From Strigops habroptila (taxonomy: Eukaryota > Chordata > Aves > Psittaciformes > Psittacidae): DNA of 64,000 nt. Numbering within the stretch: the first letter of the stretch is position 1; each line of letters opens with the position of its first letter. The notes below the pieces were generated by a model. The model saw nothing but the letters and a program-made list of their open reading frames with translations, had not been told where the DNA came from and searched no databases. The DNA is taken from positions 6,127,719-6,191,718 of the forward strand of contig NC_044288.2 in the NCBI RefSeq assembly GCF_004027225.2. The letters are read 5' to 3'. Both the position numbers and the translations under genes were made by a program. Positions 48,750-62,200 of this stretch are shown in pieces.

Positions 48750-50117
48750 ATGACAAGTAAACCGAAAGGAGCAGCCATCGGAGCCGGGCTCGGAGCAGGT
48801 GAGGGGCGGGCGTCGGACGAGCCGTGCTCGGGGTCGCTGCCCAGTCCCACCCCCGGGCTGGCAGCGGGGGACAGGGTCGGGCTGAGGGCGCTGCGGGGCC
48901 GGGGAGGCTTCGGGTGCTGCTGCGAGGGAGGGAACAGCATTGGCCTGTGCCTGGAGATCAGCCTGCACCCGCTGCTGCAGCCCTGCGGGGCGGGCCGGGC
49001 CTCGCCTCGCTTCCCTTTGCCTCCCTTTCCTGTCCTCTCTCCTCTCTTCTTTCATAGAATCAGTTACGTTGGAAAAGACCTTTAAGATCATCAAGTCCAA
49101 CCGTTCCCCAGCACTGCCAAGGCCACCACTAACCCATGGCACTGAGGGCCTCATCCACATGGTTTTTGAACACTTCCAGGGATGATGATTCCACCACACC
49201 CTGGGCAGCCTGTTCCAACACCTGAGCACCCCTCTCCCACACCAATCCCTCTCTTCTGTCCTCCCTGAGCATTGGGTGTCCCCATCCCTGCACCCCGCAG
49301 CCCTTCTCCCTGCTCTGACACCTCTGTGCTTTCTGGGAGGCCAGATCCATTGCGCTGGTGGCAGGAGGAGGTGCAGGTCGCAGAGGCCACACTAACACTG
49401 CAGTTTCCTGCCTGCAGGAGTGGTGCTCATTGGCATCCCGGTGGCCATTGGGGCACTGGGCTTTACGGGAGCCGGCATCACCGCCGGCTCCATTGCTGCC
49501 AAAATGATGTCAGCAGCTGCCATAGCCAACGGCGGGGGAGTGGCTGCCGGCAGCACCGTGGCCGTGCTGCAGTCCATCGGTGAGTGGGGAGGGCAGGGGA
49601 GCTGCGCTGGGTCCATCCCAGGGGGTACACGCTCAGCTTGTTGTAGAGCCACAGCAGATCTTCAGCCCATCGTTGGTGTGCATCACCCAAAACCATGGGG
49701 AAGGGATGAATCCATGATGTGGTGGGAAGAGTCAGGACTTGCTGGGTAGGGCACCAAGGCTGAGGACATCGGGGCTGTGCGGTAGGCATCTGCTCTTCTG
49801 CTAAGAACAGCACTTGTGTTCATCGACAGTGCTGGCTGGAGCCAGAAAGGGACAGCAGAAAGGGGCTGGTTGCCCTCAGGGAGCCAAGTCTGCTCCCCGG
49901 TACAGTCCAGAGAGGTCCTTGGCTATCTCTGCCCGGTGCTGGGTCCCTCAGTGGGCAGCATCAATGCTCTCAGAGCATCACACCTCATTGTATCTTTGCA
50001 GGAGCTGCAGGTTTGTCTCTTGGTGCCAAAATTGGGCTGACATCTCTTCTGGGGTCATTCGGTGCAGCAATTGGTGCCCAATTGTCCAAGGGAGACCCTC
50101 CAGGACAAGGATTCTGA
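48750..50117 (+). CDS. ISG12/IFI27-like interferon-inducible small protein, copy 2
   Basis: Coding exons 48750-48798, 49418-49579 and 50002-50117 join in frame to 108 residues. The middle exon is 162 nt, the same length and phase as its counterpart in copy 1, and encodes [20 protein letters not shown], then [13 protein letters not shown] and TVAVLQSIG, nearer to the human IFI27 wording than copy 1. The N-terminus [13 protein letters not shown] differs from copy 1, as does the C-terminus, which is longer and polar ([14 protein letters not shown]). An IRF-like AACCGAAA lies in the first coding exon at 48760-48767. The first intron contains a CR1 fragment. Poly(A) signal AATAAA is at 50219-50224. 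Together with copy 1 this is a tandem duplication of an interferon-response gene. Confidence 0.9.
49054..49330 (-). mobile_element. CR1 LINE fragment, minus orientation
   Basis: It begins TCATAGAATCAGTTACGTTG, the reverse complement of a CR1 3' end. Typical blocks follow: AAAAGACCTTTAAGATCATC, AAGTCCAACCGTTCCCCAGC, CCACACCCTGGGCAGCCTGT and CAATCCCTCTCTTCTGTCCT. It lies in the first intron of the second ISG12-like gene, antisense to it. Confidence 0.88.
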
Positions 50118-50218
50118 TGGGTAGCATGGCAGGCACTGGGAAGCCCCCAGAGACCCCAGCGATTTGGCCATCCTCATAAGAGCCGTGGCCAAGCTTGAGC
50201 AATGAGCGCATGGAAACC

Positions 50219-50224
50219 AATAAA
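50219..50224 (+). terminator. Poly(A) signal of ISG12-like copy 2
   Basis: AATAAA 102 nt after the stop of copy 2, followed by G/T-rich sequence (GTGGTTGGTGTGTGGTCGGT at about 50251). This marks the gene end near 50240. Confidence 0.75.
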
Positions 50225-50244
50225 GGTGATCTGCAGACGGGGCT

Positions 50245-50818
50245 GTCGTGGTGGTTGGTGTGTGGTCGGTGTCCTGGTACCCATCAAGTGCCTCAGGATT
50301 TGCAGTGGTCCAGGAACAGATTCCAACTGGAGTTTTTATAGCCCTGCACTTACTCCCCTGAAAGGCTGTAGGAAGGTTTGTTATAAACTATGTTTAATTC
50401 ACATAGTGGTGGTGATGGATGGCAGATTGGACAGACACATGGTGTGTGTCCTGTGCTGTGCCATAAGCACAGGTGAGCAAGGTTCTCCCTGGCAATCAAC
50501 TGAGTTTTAGTTGCTCTTTATAATTAATTACCTGAGATAAGCAACAGTGTCAGTCAGTAAGTGGCCACAGTATTGCCCCACCGCTTCTGCCCTTCACACG
50601 CCACCGTTCTTCACTGTACTTCCAATTTTCCCTGTCTCCTGAAGCCCCATCCCTGTGCAAACCCAGCTCACCCCAAATGACGGTATGAAAGTGGCAGCTG
50701 CGTCATGGTGATAATGATGATAATTTATTGAGCCTCCACTGGAACACTCTCCCTTGCACCCCCAGACACTTCCATGGTGCATCTGTGCTGCCTGCTGGTG
50801 ACTGTGGCTGCGCCAAGG
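50245..50818. other. Intergenic, nothing recognised
   Basis: No gene or repeat can be supported between the end of ISG12-like copy 2 and a short CR1 tail. Confidence 0.5.
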
Positions 50819-50882
50819 CATAGAATCATAGAATGGTTTGGGTTGGAAAGGACCTTAAGATCATCTAGTTCCAACCCTCCTC
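50819..50882 (-). mobile_element. Short CR1 3'-tail fragment, minus orientation
   Basis: CATAGAATCATAGAATGGTT, then TGGGTTGGAAAGGACCTTAA and GATCATCTAGTTCCAACCC: the terminal 60 or so bases of a CR1 element in reverse complement. Confidence 0.9.
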
Positions 50883-51577
50883 ACTTGTTGCTCACTCTTC
50901 AGGCTGCTGGGAGCTTTTCATCAGCACTTGTGTAATTGATTCTTTTGCTTGTGGTTGCCAGTACCTGTTTTCTCAGCAGCCTCTTTAAACCCCAACGCTA
51001 CACGGGCTGCACAGGCACTGCCCTGGCTGTGGGTGCACCAGCACAGTTCAAGCTACGTGTAAACCAGCTGCATGATCAGGGTGTTAAAACCTGCACGGAG
51101 TAAAGCTCCGGCAGCTCCTAACACAGAAGAGCCTCAGGAACCTCGTGTGGGAACCCATGAGACCTTCCCTGTCCTTGCTGGAAGCGCACCAAGCGCTGTG
51201 TAACGGTCTCAGGTGAGTGGTGGTGCTGGTGCGGCTCGGGGGTGATTCTGGCATTTCAGGGTGACAGCAGAGGTGATGTTCGACCGAGGACTCCCCCGCT
51301 CGCTGATGGTGTTCCCCTGCATTTGGGCTGGGGGAAGGCGTGTGACAAACTCTGTTGGTGGGTGATCTACAGTCGGTCCCAGAGGCTCCAAAGAGGAGTG
51401 GAACTCGGTGTGAGCTGCTGTATGGCCGTGTGGGAAAGACCAAGCCTTCTCGTGACGATATTAAGCTGCTATTTTAGTGCTGGCTTAAAAAAAATACCTC
51501 CCCCCCCCCTTAAAATCTCTGCAAGTCTGCTTTTAAACTCAGATTCCAACATCATACAGGAAATGAGGATGTACTCT
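50883..51577. other. Intergenic, nothing recognised
   Basis: No supported gene or repeat. The most distal possible ZMYM4 poly(A) hexamer on the minus strand (AATAAA, 51578-51583) sits at its right edge. Confidence 0.45.
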
Positions 51578-51764
51578 TTTATTAGGGTTAAAGGTTTTTA
51601 ATCACTTTTCCGGAATACAGATACGATTCAAACAAAAACTATTTTTGGGGTCTCAATAATTCACTTATTAATACCATACATTGAACTCTATAAACTCTCA
51701 TATAAGAAAAAGTCTTTTTTTTTTTTATTTTAATATAGGTTATGATGCACTGGTGACCTATTTA

Positions 51765-51975
51765 AATCTTTTTGAAGTAACACTTTGCAGTTATATAGCA
51801 CCTTTCATCACGGGGCTGCAAAGCATCCTACAGAATTTAGCCTCATAATGCCCAAACGAGGTAGGAAAGTCTGGCCAATTTACAGGTGGGTACGACCGAG
51901 GTACAGACTGGCAAGGGACGGAACATGAGGCTTCACTGGTACAACGGGAGTGAAGTGTCCACTGGACCCTGGGCT
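51765..51975 (+). mobile_element. Ancient MIR/L3-like repeat fragment
   Basis: CAGTTATATAGCACCTTTCA, GGGGCTGCAAAGCATCCTAC, then CTCATAATGCCCAAACGAGG, TAGGAAAGTCTGGCCAATTT and ACAGGTGGGTACGACCGAGG follow the order of the well-preserved 3' part of old MIR/CR1-L3 elements of amniotes (tatagcgcctttcatc..., ...gaggtaggta..., ...ttttacaga...gaggcacag). It is diverged, hence old. The exact family is uncertain. Confidence 0.5.
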
Positions 51976-53111
51976 CTAGGATGAGTTGGTGGCTTAGCTG
52001 GGGAGAAAGTCAGAAGTCATCACCCACAGACCCCCTCCTCTCAAACGCAGCAGCCGGGCTCCCAGCAGGTCAAAAAGACCTTTCCAGATTGTTCTGGCTT
52101 TTTGTGTTAGATACGTAGAAGAGAAAATAGAACGTCCAAGACTCGCAGAGCTAAGCCCCCTACGTGTGCTGTTTGTTGGAGTATCTGATAGTTGGCTGTG
52201 AACCACAAAATTAACCTTGCTCTGGCTAAAGCGGTTGTTGCAGCCTCCCCATCCCTACGTCTGAACACCGGGAAGCTGGACCGGATTTGAGTTAATGTGC
52301 ACTTGGGATGCATTTTGAGATCTGGTGTTTGATGCTTCGTTTAGCTTGACTGTCTAATTGAAATTATCACCTGCTTGGAGGGAAAAGGGAATTTATCTAA
52401 GCTATTTCAGGGTTTGTTTCTTTAACAGAAGACGTATCTCTGCTGAAAAACCATGAGCTTAGTGAATGTTATGTCCAATGGACATGTAAGTTCTGCAGCT
52501 AGAAGAATCCAAGATACCCAAGTTCCTTTGAGCCTTTCTGACTCTACAAACCATTCTACAACTCTGCAACTCTCCCTTGACCAGATCTAGCACTCGGCTC
52601 TGGTAGGAATGTTTAAAACGGATGACGTGTGGAAGAAAAAACAGGGAGAACCCGTTGTGCTGATGGAAGCAAAACTCCAACCTAGATCGTGAGCAAGGTG
52701 CTGGTGAGTTGAGACGAGCACCGTATGGGGTTTATATATGAGCATTTGTTCTGCTTGCTTTTTTTTAAGGCAACAGTGAAATTTGCTCAAGGGACTGAGA
52801 AGAGTTACTGAGATTGCCACCAAAACCTGAAGACTTTATTGCACATTCAGAGTCCCTTCTGTGCCCCTGGCACTGAACCTGCACTGCTGGAGCCTCACCC
52901 CCGCGGGAGCACACCCTGGGGAAATGTGAGGTGAGTCTTTGCTGCCGTTTCATTTGGAGTCTGTGAGGAGCCGGCTGGAGATGACTGCCAGAGAAATCCA
53001 GGGGCTTCTTTTAGATAGTAGTGGGAGGAGTAATTTGTAAGATAATTCAGTTTGCACTTAATTCTGTGGTGTTCAGCGTGCGCCGGTTCCTTCTTTAGTC
53101 AACCGAAGCCA

Positions 53112-53147
53112 GGAGAGAGCAGCAGGTTTGGAGAGAGCAGCAGGTTT
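53112..53147. repeat. Perfect 18-bp tandem duplication
   Basis: The unit GGAGAGAGCAGCAGGTTT occurs twice in direct succession without mismatch. It lies beyond the ZMYM4 coding region, with no evident function. Confidence 0.9.
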
Positions 53148-54022
53148 GCAGCGAGCACCTCTCGCAGGGAGAGCTGCCAGGTAACAGCTACGTTCCAGAA
53201 GCAGTTTAAACAAAGATCTCTGCAAAAATCCAAAGACTTTGTGAGCAGCCAGCACTGAGAACACGCTTGGTGGGGAGTAACATGACACACTCACTGCCAG
53301 GGTCCCAAACCGGTCTGCAGAGCTGTGCCATCATCCTGACACGCTGGGAATGAAGGGGTTAAACATGTGTCTTGCAGTGGGAGTGTACAGAAATAGAAAC
53401 CCTGTTAGCAGGAAGCATCATCTTCTATTCTTCTTCCTTGTTTCTCTGTCCACACTGAGACTACAGCCTGATTTGCTCCTTAAAAGAGTATTTCAAATAA
53501 GAAACGTTCTTGCACGGTCAGCAAATGATTGGGATCTATCGATTATAAAGAACGTGTCTAAGTGCTCAGAACTGATCCTGTGTGCAAAAATCTATTAATA
53601 ATGTTAATCCTTCAAAATAATCCAGCTTGTAAACCAGTGCGACCAGAAATTCCTCAAGAGGCAAAAATAGCCCAGGCACACCCTGGGCAACACACACCAT
53701 GGCCAAAGGGCCTCCAAGCAGAAGGTATCTGACCAGGGAAATTAAAACTGAAACTATTTCTTCTGTTAATTCTACCACTGAACTGCACTGAACCCCTTCT
53801 CAGCTCAGAGCCATGAAGTAAAAGGAGTTAGCACAATGGTTGACAACTTTGCTTTCAGCCAGTCAAGCTTAAAAGTGATTAATCTTTTCTTGCTGAGAGA
53901 GTATGAAAGGCAAATGTCTTTCACCCCAAGTACCTGCAAAAAGTTAATGTATGTGAAAGTGGCCACAGACAAGAAAGAGTGAGGGACTTCAGAGGAAGAA
54001 AATGAGTAAGTTTCTCATAAGA

Positions 54023-56215
54023 TACAAATATACTACTTTATTCTACGGGAATATTTCTGTTAATGTCTATTAAGTGAAAACTCAGATGTGATACTGTTTT
54101 TTAGGCAATCTCCACCCAACCAAAGTCTGTCCCCCCCAACAGCTTATCCGAACTGTTCCCTTGCTTATTCCCTGGAGGGGAGGGATGTCAGGGAAGGAGA
54201 GAGTGAGAAACCAGCTGAAGGGATGCCTAGGAAGTACAGAATTCCCAGATCCTTCCCTCTCCTACTGCCAAGGTCCTGGGCACATCCATGCACAACAGAC
54301 ACAGCTCAGACTTCTTCAGACCCCTACAGACGTACAAACGAATCCTTCCAGAATGATTCTGTTTTCCCTGAAACGTTCTATCAACCATCCCAATCCAAAA
54401 TACTGTGCCTGCTGTTTCACTATTTAACGATGGGGAGGGACAGGTTAGTGTTCATGGAACAACATCTGAGCCTCCAGGAGCATCCCTGAGCTCCAAGAGC
54501 CTGGGTCGTTCACTGGCAGGGGATGTATTATGGGCCGCTAGGCCAGGACATGGAGAAAGCAGCATCTTTGATCAGAAATGACAGACACAGATGGGCTTTG
54601 ATCAGACAGAATCAGGGGCAGGTTTACTTTTCACATAGTTTTCTGTATTAAAAAATACATCAGTGAAATCTGTTACAGGCAGGGACAGGACTACCGAGTA
54701 CACGACGTCAATAGACTACTTTCTGATTTTATTTTTTGTTAAATTACTTCTGTTACTGCTAAAAAAATAATTAAAAAACAAAACAAAACCAAACAAAACC
54801 AAAACAAAACAAAAAAGAAAAAAAAAAAGGAAATAGAACTCAAGGCTGTTGATTTTCATCTCTTGAAATTTTAGTGACAAGATCAAATATCAGACCCCTG
54901 TTACAGAAGATGGATAACTGACCAGAGCTAGGTAAAAACCATACAATTCTCTTCTTTAAAAATAGTTTGGGTTTCCAATGAATTTGTGACCACTGGTCAT
55001 CAGAAACACACATCTATAGCTTGAGAAAACGGGAGATACAGACAGCATCTGACAATGTCCCGTCCTCCAAGCGCAATGTGGGAGCTTTTCTCTTCCAAAA
55101 GACACAGTAACAGCCAAGCCTTAAAAAAATCTCTTTTGATTTCCAACACTATGACTAAATCTCTTTGGGTGGGGTGGGAAAAAAACACACATGGTAATTT
55201 TCTACCACAGTTCAGCTGTCAAAAGTAATACTGCATCCTTTGTACAACACTGCACGCGTTGCAAAGGTGGAAAAAGTGAGTGTATCTTCCATTTGAAATG
55301 ACAAGGCCCTCCAGATTTGCCTTATAAAATAACCAAAACCATGGGAGTAGGGAAAGAGGAGAAAGGAAAGCTGCCTTAAGGGAAAAACAATTTCCGCGCA
55401 CCACAGTATTTGCTAGATTATATCGACAGACTGCAGAGCTACTGGGCTAGGGAAGGGATTTCTGCACATACCCCAGGACAGTCACTCTCCTGTACATACC
55501 CCAGAAATGTTCATCCCGTAACATGATCGCTCTGAAGTTGGACCTACAGCACCTCTTCCACGTCGAAGACCAAACAGAGCTAAGAGTTGGAATTGGCCTG
55601 GACCGAGAGCTAGATTCTGGCATCGTGTGACCCATTTAACAGCAGCCAGACAGTTGTCCGTTTAGACAGCCAGTGGCTTCTGCCTTCCTACCATTTGATC
55701 CCAGTTTCCAAACAAAAACAATTAGAAAAGCGTGTGTAGGTGTCTTTATAACAGAAGGTGTCTGCCTGAGCACCACCACTTCCTCTCCTGGCCTCGTGAA
55801 GAGCTCCAGGCGTTCTTTGGCAGCAAGGACTGCCAGCCACCGGGCTGAGACGTCACGTGAGCCACAGTCTAGCTCTCCATGCCCAACATTGTTATGGTAG
55901 ATTTCACACAACCATTTTCCTTTAAAGTATCTCAGAACTCTTTTAAATCCTAAACAGAGAAAGGATTTATGCACCACTCAAATAGGTTAGTTCATCTGGA
56001 ATTTGTTCAGAGGATTTATCGGTGCCACAGGACGTTGGTTTTTGCAGCTTACACAGCTTGCTTCCTTCCAGTTCCAGTTTGTACATCCACTGTGGTTCAA
56101 AATATGCCTGTAGGTGACATTATCTTGGCTTATTTGATACACATTTTCCAAAGGCTGGACGTATTCACAGTTTGGTGCTTCTGATGTGTAGTCAAAGGAA
56201 AATACCCCACTTCAG
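54023..56215 (-). other. ZMYM4: Probable ZMYM4 3'UTR
   Basis: No coding exon matching ZMYM4 lies downstream of the stop at 56216-56218. AATAAA on the minus strand at 54037-54042, followed by TATTTGTATCTTATG, would give a 3'UTR of about 2.2 kb, similar to the human length as I recall it. Further hexamers at 52833, 51724 and 51578 leave room for longer forms. The true end cannot be fixed from sequence alone. Confidence 0.45.
54770..54832. repeat. A-rich low-complexity tract (AAAAC units)
   Basis: About 60 bases of A runs broken by single C, G or CC, as imperfect AAAAC/AAACC repeats. On the ZMYM4 strand it reads as a TTTTG-rich tract in the likely 3'UTR. Confidence 0.8.
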
Positions 56216-59200
56216 TTAGTCTGATAACTCGATATCAGAGTCCTCTGATTTGACTTTGGCAAGTTCTTCGTGTACCTCCCTCACCATAAGAATACGTGTT
56301 AACATGATGTCCAAGGTTCCTGGGTCTATTGGCAATGTGGAATACCACATGGGGCTATTGGGTACACAGGAGCGCTCAGGCTGAAGGTAAAATACATCAC
56401 TTCTCTGCTTCACACTTTCAGAACTGTCAACATAAAGAAAGCAAGAGCACATTATCGCAAGGCACCATCAACAGCCCTACTCACACAAACGTGAAGGAGA
56501 GACAGCAAAGAAAATGAGAGTTACATTGAGATGATGACACTGATCTGAACAGCCTAATTAAAATCTCTTTGTTAGTGACTTGGCTTCCCCCCTTCTACTC
56601 AGGGAACAGCTAAGTTGTTTCCAGGTCACTTAGCATTAGAAACAAAGAAAATTAGAGACTCCGTTACAGATGTGGTTCTTCAATGACAGTATCATCCAAT
56701 TAATGGTACTAGCATCTTGATATGATTGATAGATGCATTTGACAGTCAGTCTCTGAATGAAAGGGCTTCTAATTTTCCAGAACTGCCATGCACTTTGGCA
56801 CAGGGAATGTTCAAGAGCTAGCAAAACTAAATCCTAGCTGGCCCGCTCATGGCAAGGAATGGTAAACCCATCTGCTTGAAAGACTGGCTCTGGGGCAGCT
56901 TTCAGGCTCCGGTAGGAAGACACAAAACCCTCTACAGTAAAGATCCCTCCTGCCTGGCTTTGGAATATTCACATTAAAGCAGCAGAGTGAATTTTTACGG
57001 CTGCTTGCACCACTGCAGGGCCTCAGCTGTAATATATGAGAAGGAGCATGATAATGTTTCCCCAGCCCAAGGACAGCTAAAAGTTTCTAATGACACGCAA
57101 GCGAAGCCAAGGGAAGTAAGAAGAGGGAGACAAGGAGTCGGGACAACTGCTAGGCACGTCTTTCCTAAGTAATGGAACTATCTGTAGTAAGCTCAGTAGG
57201 TGCATTTTTGATGGTGATTTATTTGAATTTTAGCTGACACTAATGAGATGCTGTTTCATTTTTCATGTGTATTTTCTTTGAAAAGAGAAGAACATCATAT
57301 TCCACCTGCTCAATGATCTATTGAAAGTTTATATAGAAGCAGGCAATTCCTATGTACGTCCTTGCTATATAGTCTCCTTTCTAACTTCTAAATACAAGTT
57401 AATCTCACATTTCAGCAGGTAAAAGCTATCAGCAGTTTTACCTAATGCACACTTTTCCTACCCTCTTTCACATGATGGCAGGGTATTAGTTAGAATCTTC
57501 TCAAAAGAAGGATCCTGTATGGGAATTAAAGGAGATAAGAATGCCATGGTCACTGTAGCAATGCCCTCCATTTACATTTATACCCAGTGGATGTGTAAAG
57601 AGACATTTAAAGAACACATCCCTCTCTGTAACTCTACTCTTGACTCAACACCAGTAACAAATACTGCTGAGTCTAACAGCAGTGCTGATGCTGGAAGTCC
57701 TATCACCACGATTCCATTCACACTGAGAGACCAGGAACTGCAGACAGGAACCCACAGCACAGGCACAAAAGATCCGAGTGGGATCTTTGCTCACATGCCC
57801 GTTCTAATCTATACACAGATGAAAAATCAGGTTCTGTCACTTACCATTTTGATAAGTAAAATTCATAAAGTCGGACTGGACATCGCAGGGGATTATCTGT
57901 ATTTTCAGCCATTTCCACTGCTGCTGGAATCTCCTCATCTTCACTGCGTTTCCTTTTGCCTACAGATAATTTATCTGGATACACGAAAAGGGCATCGCAG
58001 AAGTTCAGTGAAAACCAGCACCTTCAAGAATAAGCCCCTGTCTCTTACCCTTACATCTAGTGACAGGACTTTGCATCACACACAAACACTCTGCTTGAAC
58101 TGATTATCCGGCAAGTGGTTTGATCTGCTGGATGGGCACAAGATTGCACATGCTACAGGCCATCCACAGCCCATTCCTCTTCTACAAAATCAACCAGAAT
58201 CAGGCATGGATATATGGAGGATATAATTTTCCCTCATAAAGCAGAATTCATGTAACACACTGGAACTAACTAACTAACTAGCTGAAGAAGCCAACAGGAT
58301 CAAAAACTTCCCTTTTCCAAATACCAAAAACCAACTGTGAACAAAAATCTCTCTTTCTTTGCCTCTGAGGTCAAGAGGGTACTCCCAACTCATGTGCAAC
58401 CTCCTAGCTTCATCTAAACTGCTGCTCTCTGCTGGGCTGTGTTTGTTCACTGCACAGACCTAGGATAAATCTGGGAATTAAAAGGGCACAATAAGGGCCT
58501 GGACCTCAAGAATATGAAGTCCTGAGAGCAGGAGTTCAGAAAAGGCTTTTAAGTCATACAGTAGTCAATACAATTTTCTGCAAGCCTAGGATGTTACAGA
58601 AGTCTATTAAACAGATTTGCAGCCAAATGTGTGGCACCCCTTTTGTAAGTTTTTACTGGATGCCTTGGCTCACACAGAATTTGACTCTAAACCTTACTGG
58701 AGTGAAAAAAAATGGAAAACAGAGAGGATAACAGCACAGTCATAGCTCTGCTTACTGCGTAACATGTCTTTCTCTCTAATCCTTATTAAAAAAAGGAGCA
58801 GACAGTGCAAATACCATTGCCAAAACGGAGGTGATCAGAAAGCACTCACCTGATTCTACCTCTTGTTTTTGAAAGGGTGGGAAAAAACGTAAATATGTCA
58901 TCTTAGTATTATACTTCAGAGTTCGGGTGCGTCTCATAACATGGGCAAAGGACAGTTTCAGGTGCTCACTGACATTCTTTAACTGGAAGTATTTGGTGTT
59001 GAAGAACAGAAGCGTGTTCAATAGAACAATAGGGGAATATGCACCCAGCTGTTTACATTCCCACAAGTGTTCCTCTTCAATTCTTGAGAACATATAACCT
59101 AGAAACAGTGGGCAAAGAAAAAGTAAGTGTTATTTATGCAGTTTTAGGCTGTCCCTACATTCAGCTACAAATGAACAACTTTACAGGCTGTGTCTAATCT

Positions 59201-62200
59201 AGAAGCTTTTCAGATTTTTTCCCAAAGCAATGAAAACATCACACATGAGCAGGGGAAGGCAGAAATGAGTACAACTGAGGAGGCAGATTTTGTCAGAGGT
59301 GCATTTAAGTCCTCTTTCAGCTAATCTTCTACTTTAATGAACTGCGTATCAGATCAAATTCAGACCTGCCATAAACAATTGTAATTCCAATAAACCCAAG
59401 AACACTGCATGCACAAGCATAAGAGGGAGCATGGAGAACCAAGCTGTGGAACAGCATGATTTTCCAGTACCTGAAGAATGGAGAGAAGGCTATAAAGTAA
59501 GATTGCAGACACCAGCAGAATCTCACTAAGTTCTACTTTCACTGTATTAAACCGCAGTCAGCCAACTGCAAAAATGTGTAATTCCTAAGATGTGGAGCAT
59601 GAGTTTCAATTGTACCATCTTTATATACAAATAGCCCACTGTGATTATCAGAAGTCAGTTAGGAAAAGGACATAATGGGGGGTTATAAGAAATTTGTAGT
59701 GAAAAAACCCCAAACCCCAGCACTGTATGCAGCAGTCTATGAGTAACTGGATTATTTCTGTATGAAAGAAAAAGTTCATTTTCTAAATGGATACGTGTTT
59801 GGAGTTGCAAACATCACTCAAGTTTCACTGGTACTCTGAAAAAGATCCTATATGCTAATACAGCTGGTGTCCAACTTGATAAACTGCAGGGACCATACCT
59901 AAAGACCAATTAAAAATATCTATAGAATTTGGGAACTTTTAATTTGGAAATGGCTGAGGTGAGAAGACCTTGGTGTTAAGGAGCCAAGACAAGATTCCAA
60001 TGATTTGCTAATGTGATCCTTGGATTTATCAGGAGTACTTCCAGTATTAATAGGGAAATACCTGTGCAACTGTACATGGTATTTGGAGTAACTCATCTCA
60101 AACACTGTATGATTCTGGCTACCTGGATTCAAAAAAGATTAGCTAAAACCTGAGGGAAGAGAAGAACTAGCATGTTGACTACCAGAATAGGAAGCTTTTC
60201 TTTCAATGGAGTTGAGAGATTGATCAAAGGCAGAGATACATTTAAGTGCAATCATAACTGGTAGAGACAGACATGAAATCCATGATGCTAGTCTACCACA
60301 AACAATTACATGGTGGACAAAGAGGAGACTAGAGTGAATGCTTCAGATCACATTCTTCTTCATGGCACTGAGAAAATATTAGTTTATCATATGGCTTTGT
60401 CATGCAGCTACACAAAACAAAAGAATTGTCCTACCATTTGGAAGAATTGTAGGTTCCCAGATTTTCAAAAGTTTTGTAAGTTCAATCATAAACCTGGAAT
60501 AGGGCTCGGTAAAAATGTTATCTATTCTACCATTCTCAAACAGGTACTACAAGAGAAAAAAAGGAAGACATACAGTTTGTGATTATATATAACATTGCAG
60601 AGAAGATACAGGACATCAGAGTCTTTTCCTTTCTTATGTCCCAGTGTCTCAAGGTCCAAAAATCTTTGTTGAAGTCTTCAGTAAGATATCAACTCAAACT
60701 TTCTGCAGGGACTGGGACCTCCCCAGTATGAAATGAGAGATCTAAGCAAGAATTATTGTTAATATTCCAAGCTCTAGAGCTCTTTTCTGAAAAATCATTA
60801 CCCTCTAAGTGTTAAATACTCTTGAAAAACGTCTGTCTACAAACCCCAGAAAAGTTATTGAGTATTTCTGTGTTGAAAAGAACTTCGTGTGCTACTACCT
60901 CCTGACAACAGACAGAGGCCCAGCGCTAGGCTGCTGAAACAGCTCAACTTACAGCATCAAGATAAAGTCCCTTAAACTGTTGTCAAGCAGCAGTTAAAAG
61001 AAGTTTTCTACAAGTCAGGAGTTTGTAACAATAAATACATCAAAACTGGAACACAAAAAAATAGCTGATACTCCCAGACCTTATTAATGCCTAGTCAAAT
61101 GACAGGTTTTACAGCAGAGGTAGCTTTTGAGTGCTCATTTCCAAATGAGTGTTCAAGGAAAGGAACAAGCAGGCTATTCTAAAAACAAAAAACGCCCCTA
61201 ACAGAAATATACTGAATATTGAGTTTTAAACAGAAGTTAATATTATACCAGGTTTGTACTGCAACTGTTTCAAGACAGGGAGTAAGGACTTAGCAGATGA
61301 CTCTCAGCATTCATTAATTTCAGTGTACTTATTCCCATTGGATTTTTTCTGTAAATTTTGCCAACAAAACAGGTAGCAGTCTGGGCACTGAAGGAGCTCA
61401 GTCTCTGCTGAGTAACCTCTTCCTTGTATATTAAAGAGCAACTCTTTTAGATCTAACATTCCACCATAAAGCAAGTATTTCTGAGGAGCAAATCTTTCCT
61501 ATGCATGAAAAACGATCAAAAAGGTACCAAGCCTAAAGATTTGTGCCTAGGTAGAAACACCTTGCCCTCTATGCCACATTCCTCCCAAACACACAAGCAG
61601 CCTGTTCATTCTGATCATAAAAAGGTCCAGACACATTAGTCCAACATGGGATTAAGACAAGAATAAAGCACAAAAATCATACATTCTTGCCTCCTCTACA
61701 AAAAACAAGCAGCTACACAGGCTATGAATATAAAGCATAAGTAACCAGGGCAAGTTCTGTACATTCCCAGCAACACCATGATTGTCTGAGTTACCTGCTG
61801 AATTCCAAGGCACAAGTATAAGATGCTGTCAGGATCATATTTTTCTCCATTTGGTCTCCGCACCTCTTGAATAAACTGGCACAAGCCAAAACTCAGCTCA
61901 GCAAAAGTGCATGAGAGAATGTCCTCCTTGAGCTTCACAGGGTGAACTGCGGCCAAGAAAATCGTTAGAAAAATGAACTTAATTCAACAGATTAAATCTT
62001 CACACATTCCTTATTATTTCTTGTAGGGAGAACTATTAAATCTTCTATCTCATACATGAAGTACCTTGTATGACTTGTGAACTATTTCCTATCTGTTGGC
62101 TAACAATTAAACAAGGATTTGGCCAATAAAAGCCAAACCACCTGCATGTGCAACCAGTACAAACACTGCAAGTGAGTAACAAGGCTGCAGGTATTTAAAG

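Noticed and set aside
51494-51512. C homopolymer run
   Set aside because: A short homopolymer next to an A run, possibly length-variable or an assembly artefact; no function inferred.
57519-58103. 194-codon plus-strand frame overlapping ZMYM4
   Set aside because: It lies antisense to a proven ZMYM4 exon (57845-57974) and its introns, with no family resemblance.
58266-58281. CTAA tandem repeat
   Set aside because: Only about four units; too short to be a notable microsatellite.
60310-60582. 90-codon plus-strand frame
   Set aside because: It is the antisense shadow of the ZMYM4 exon at 60435-60546.
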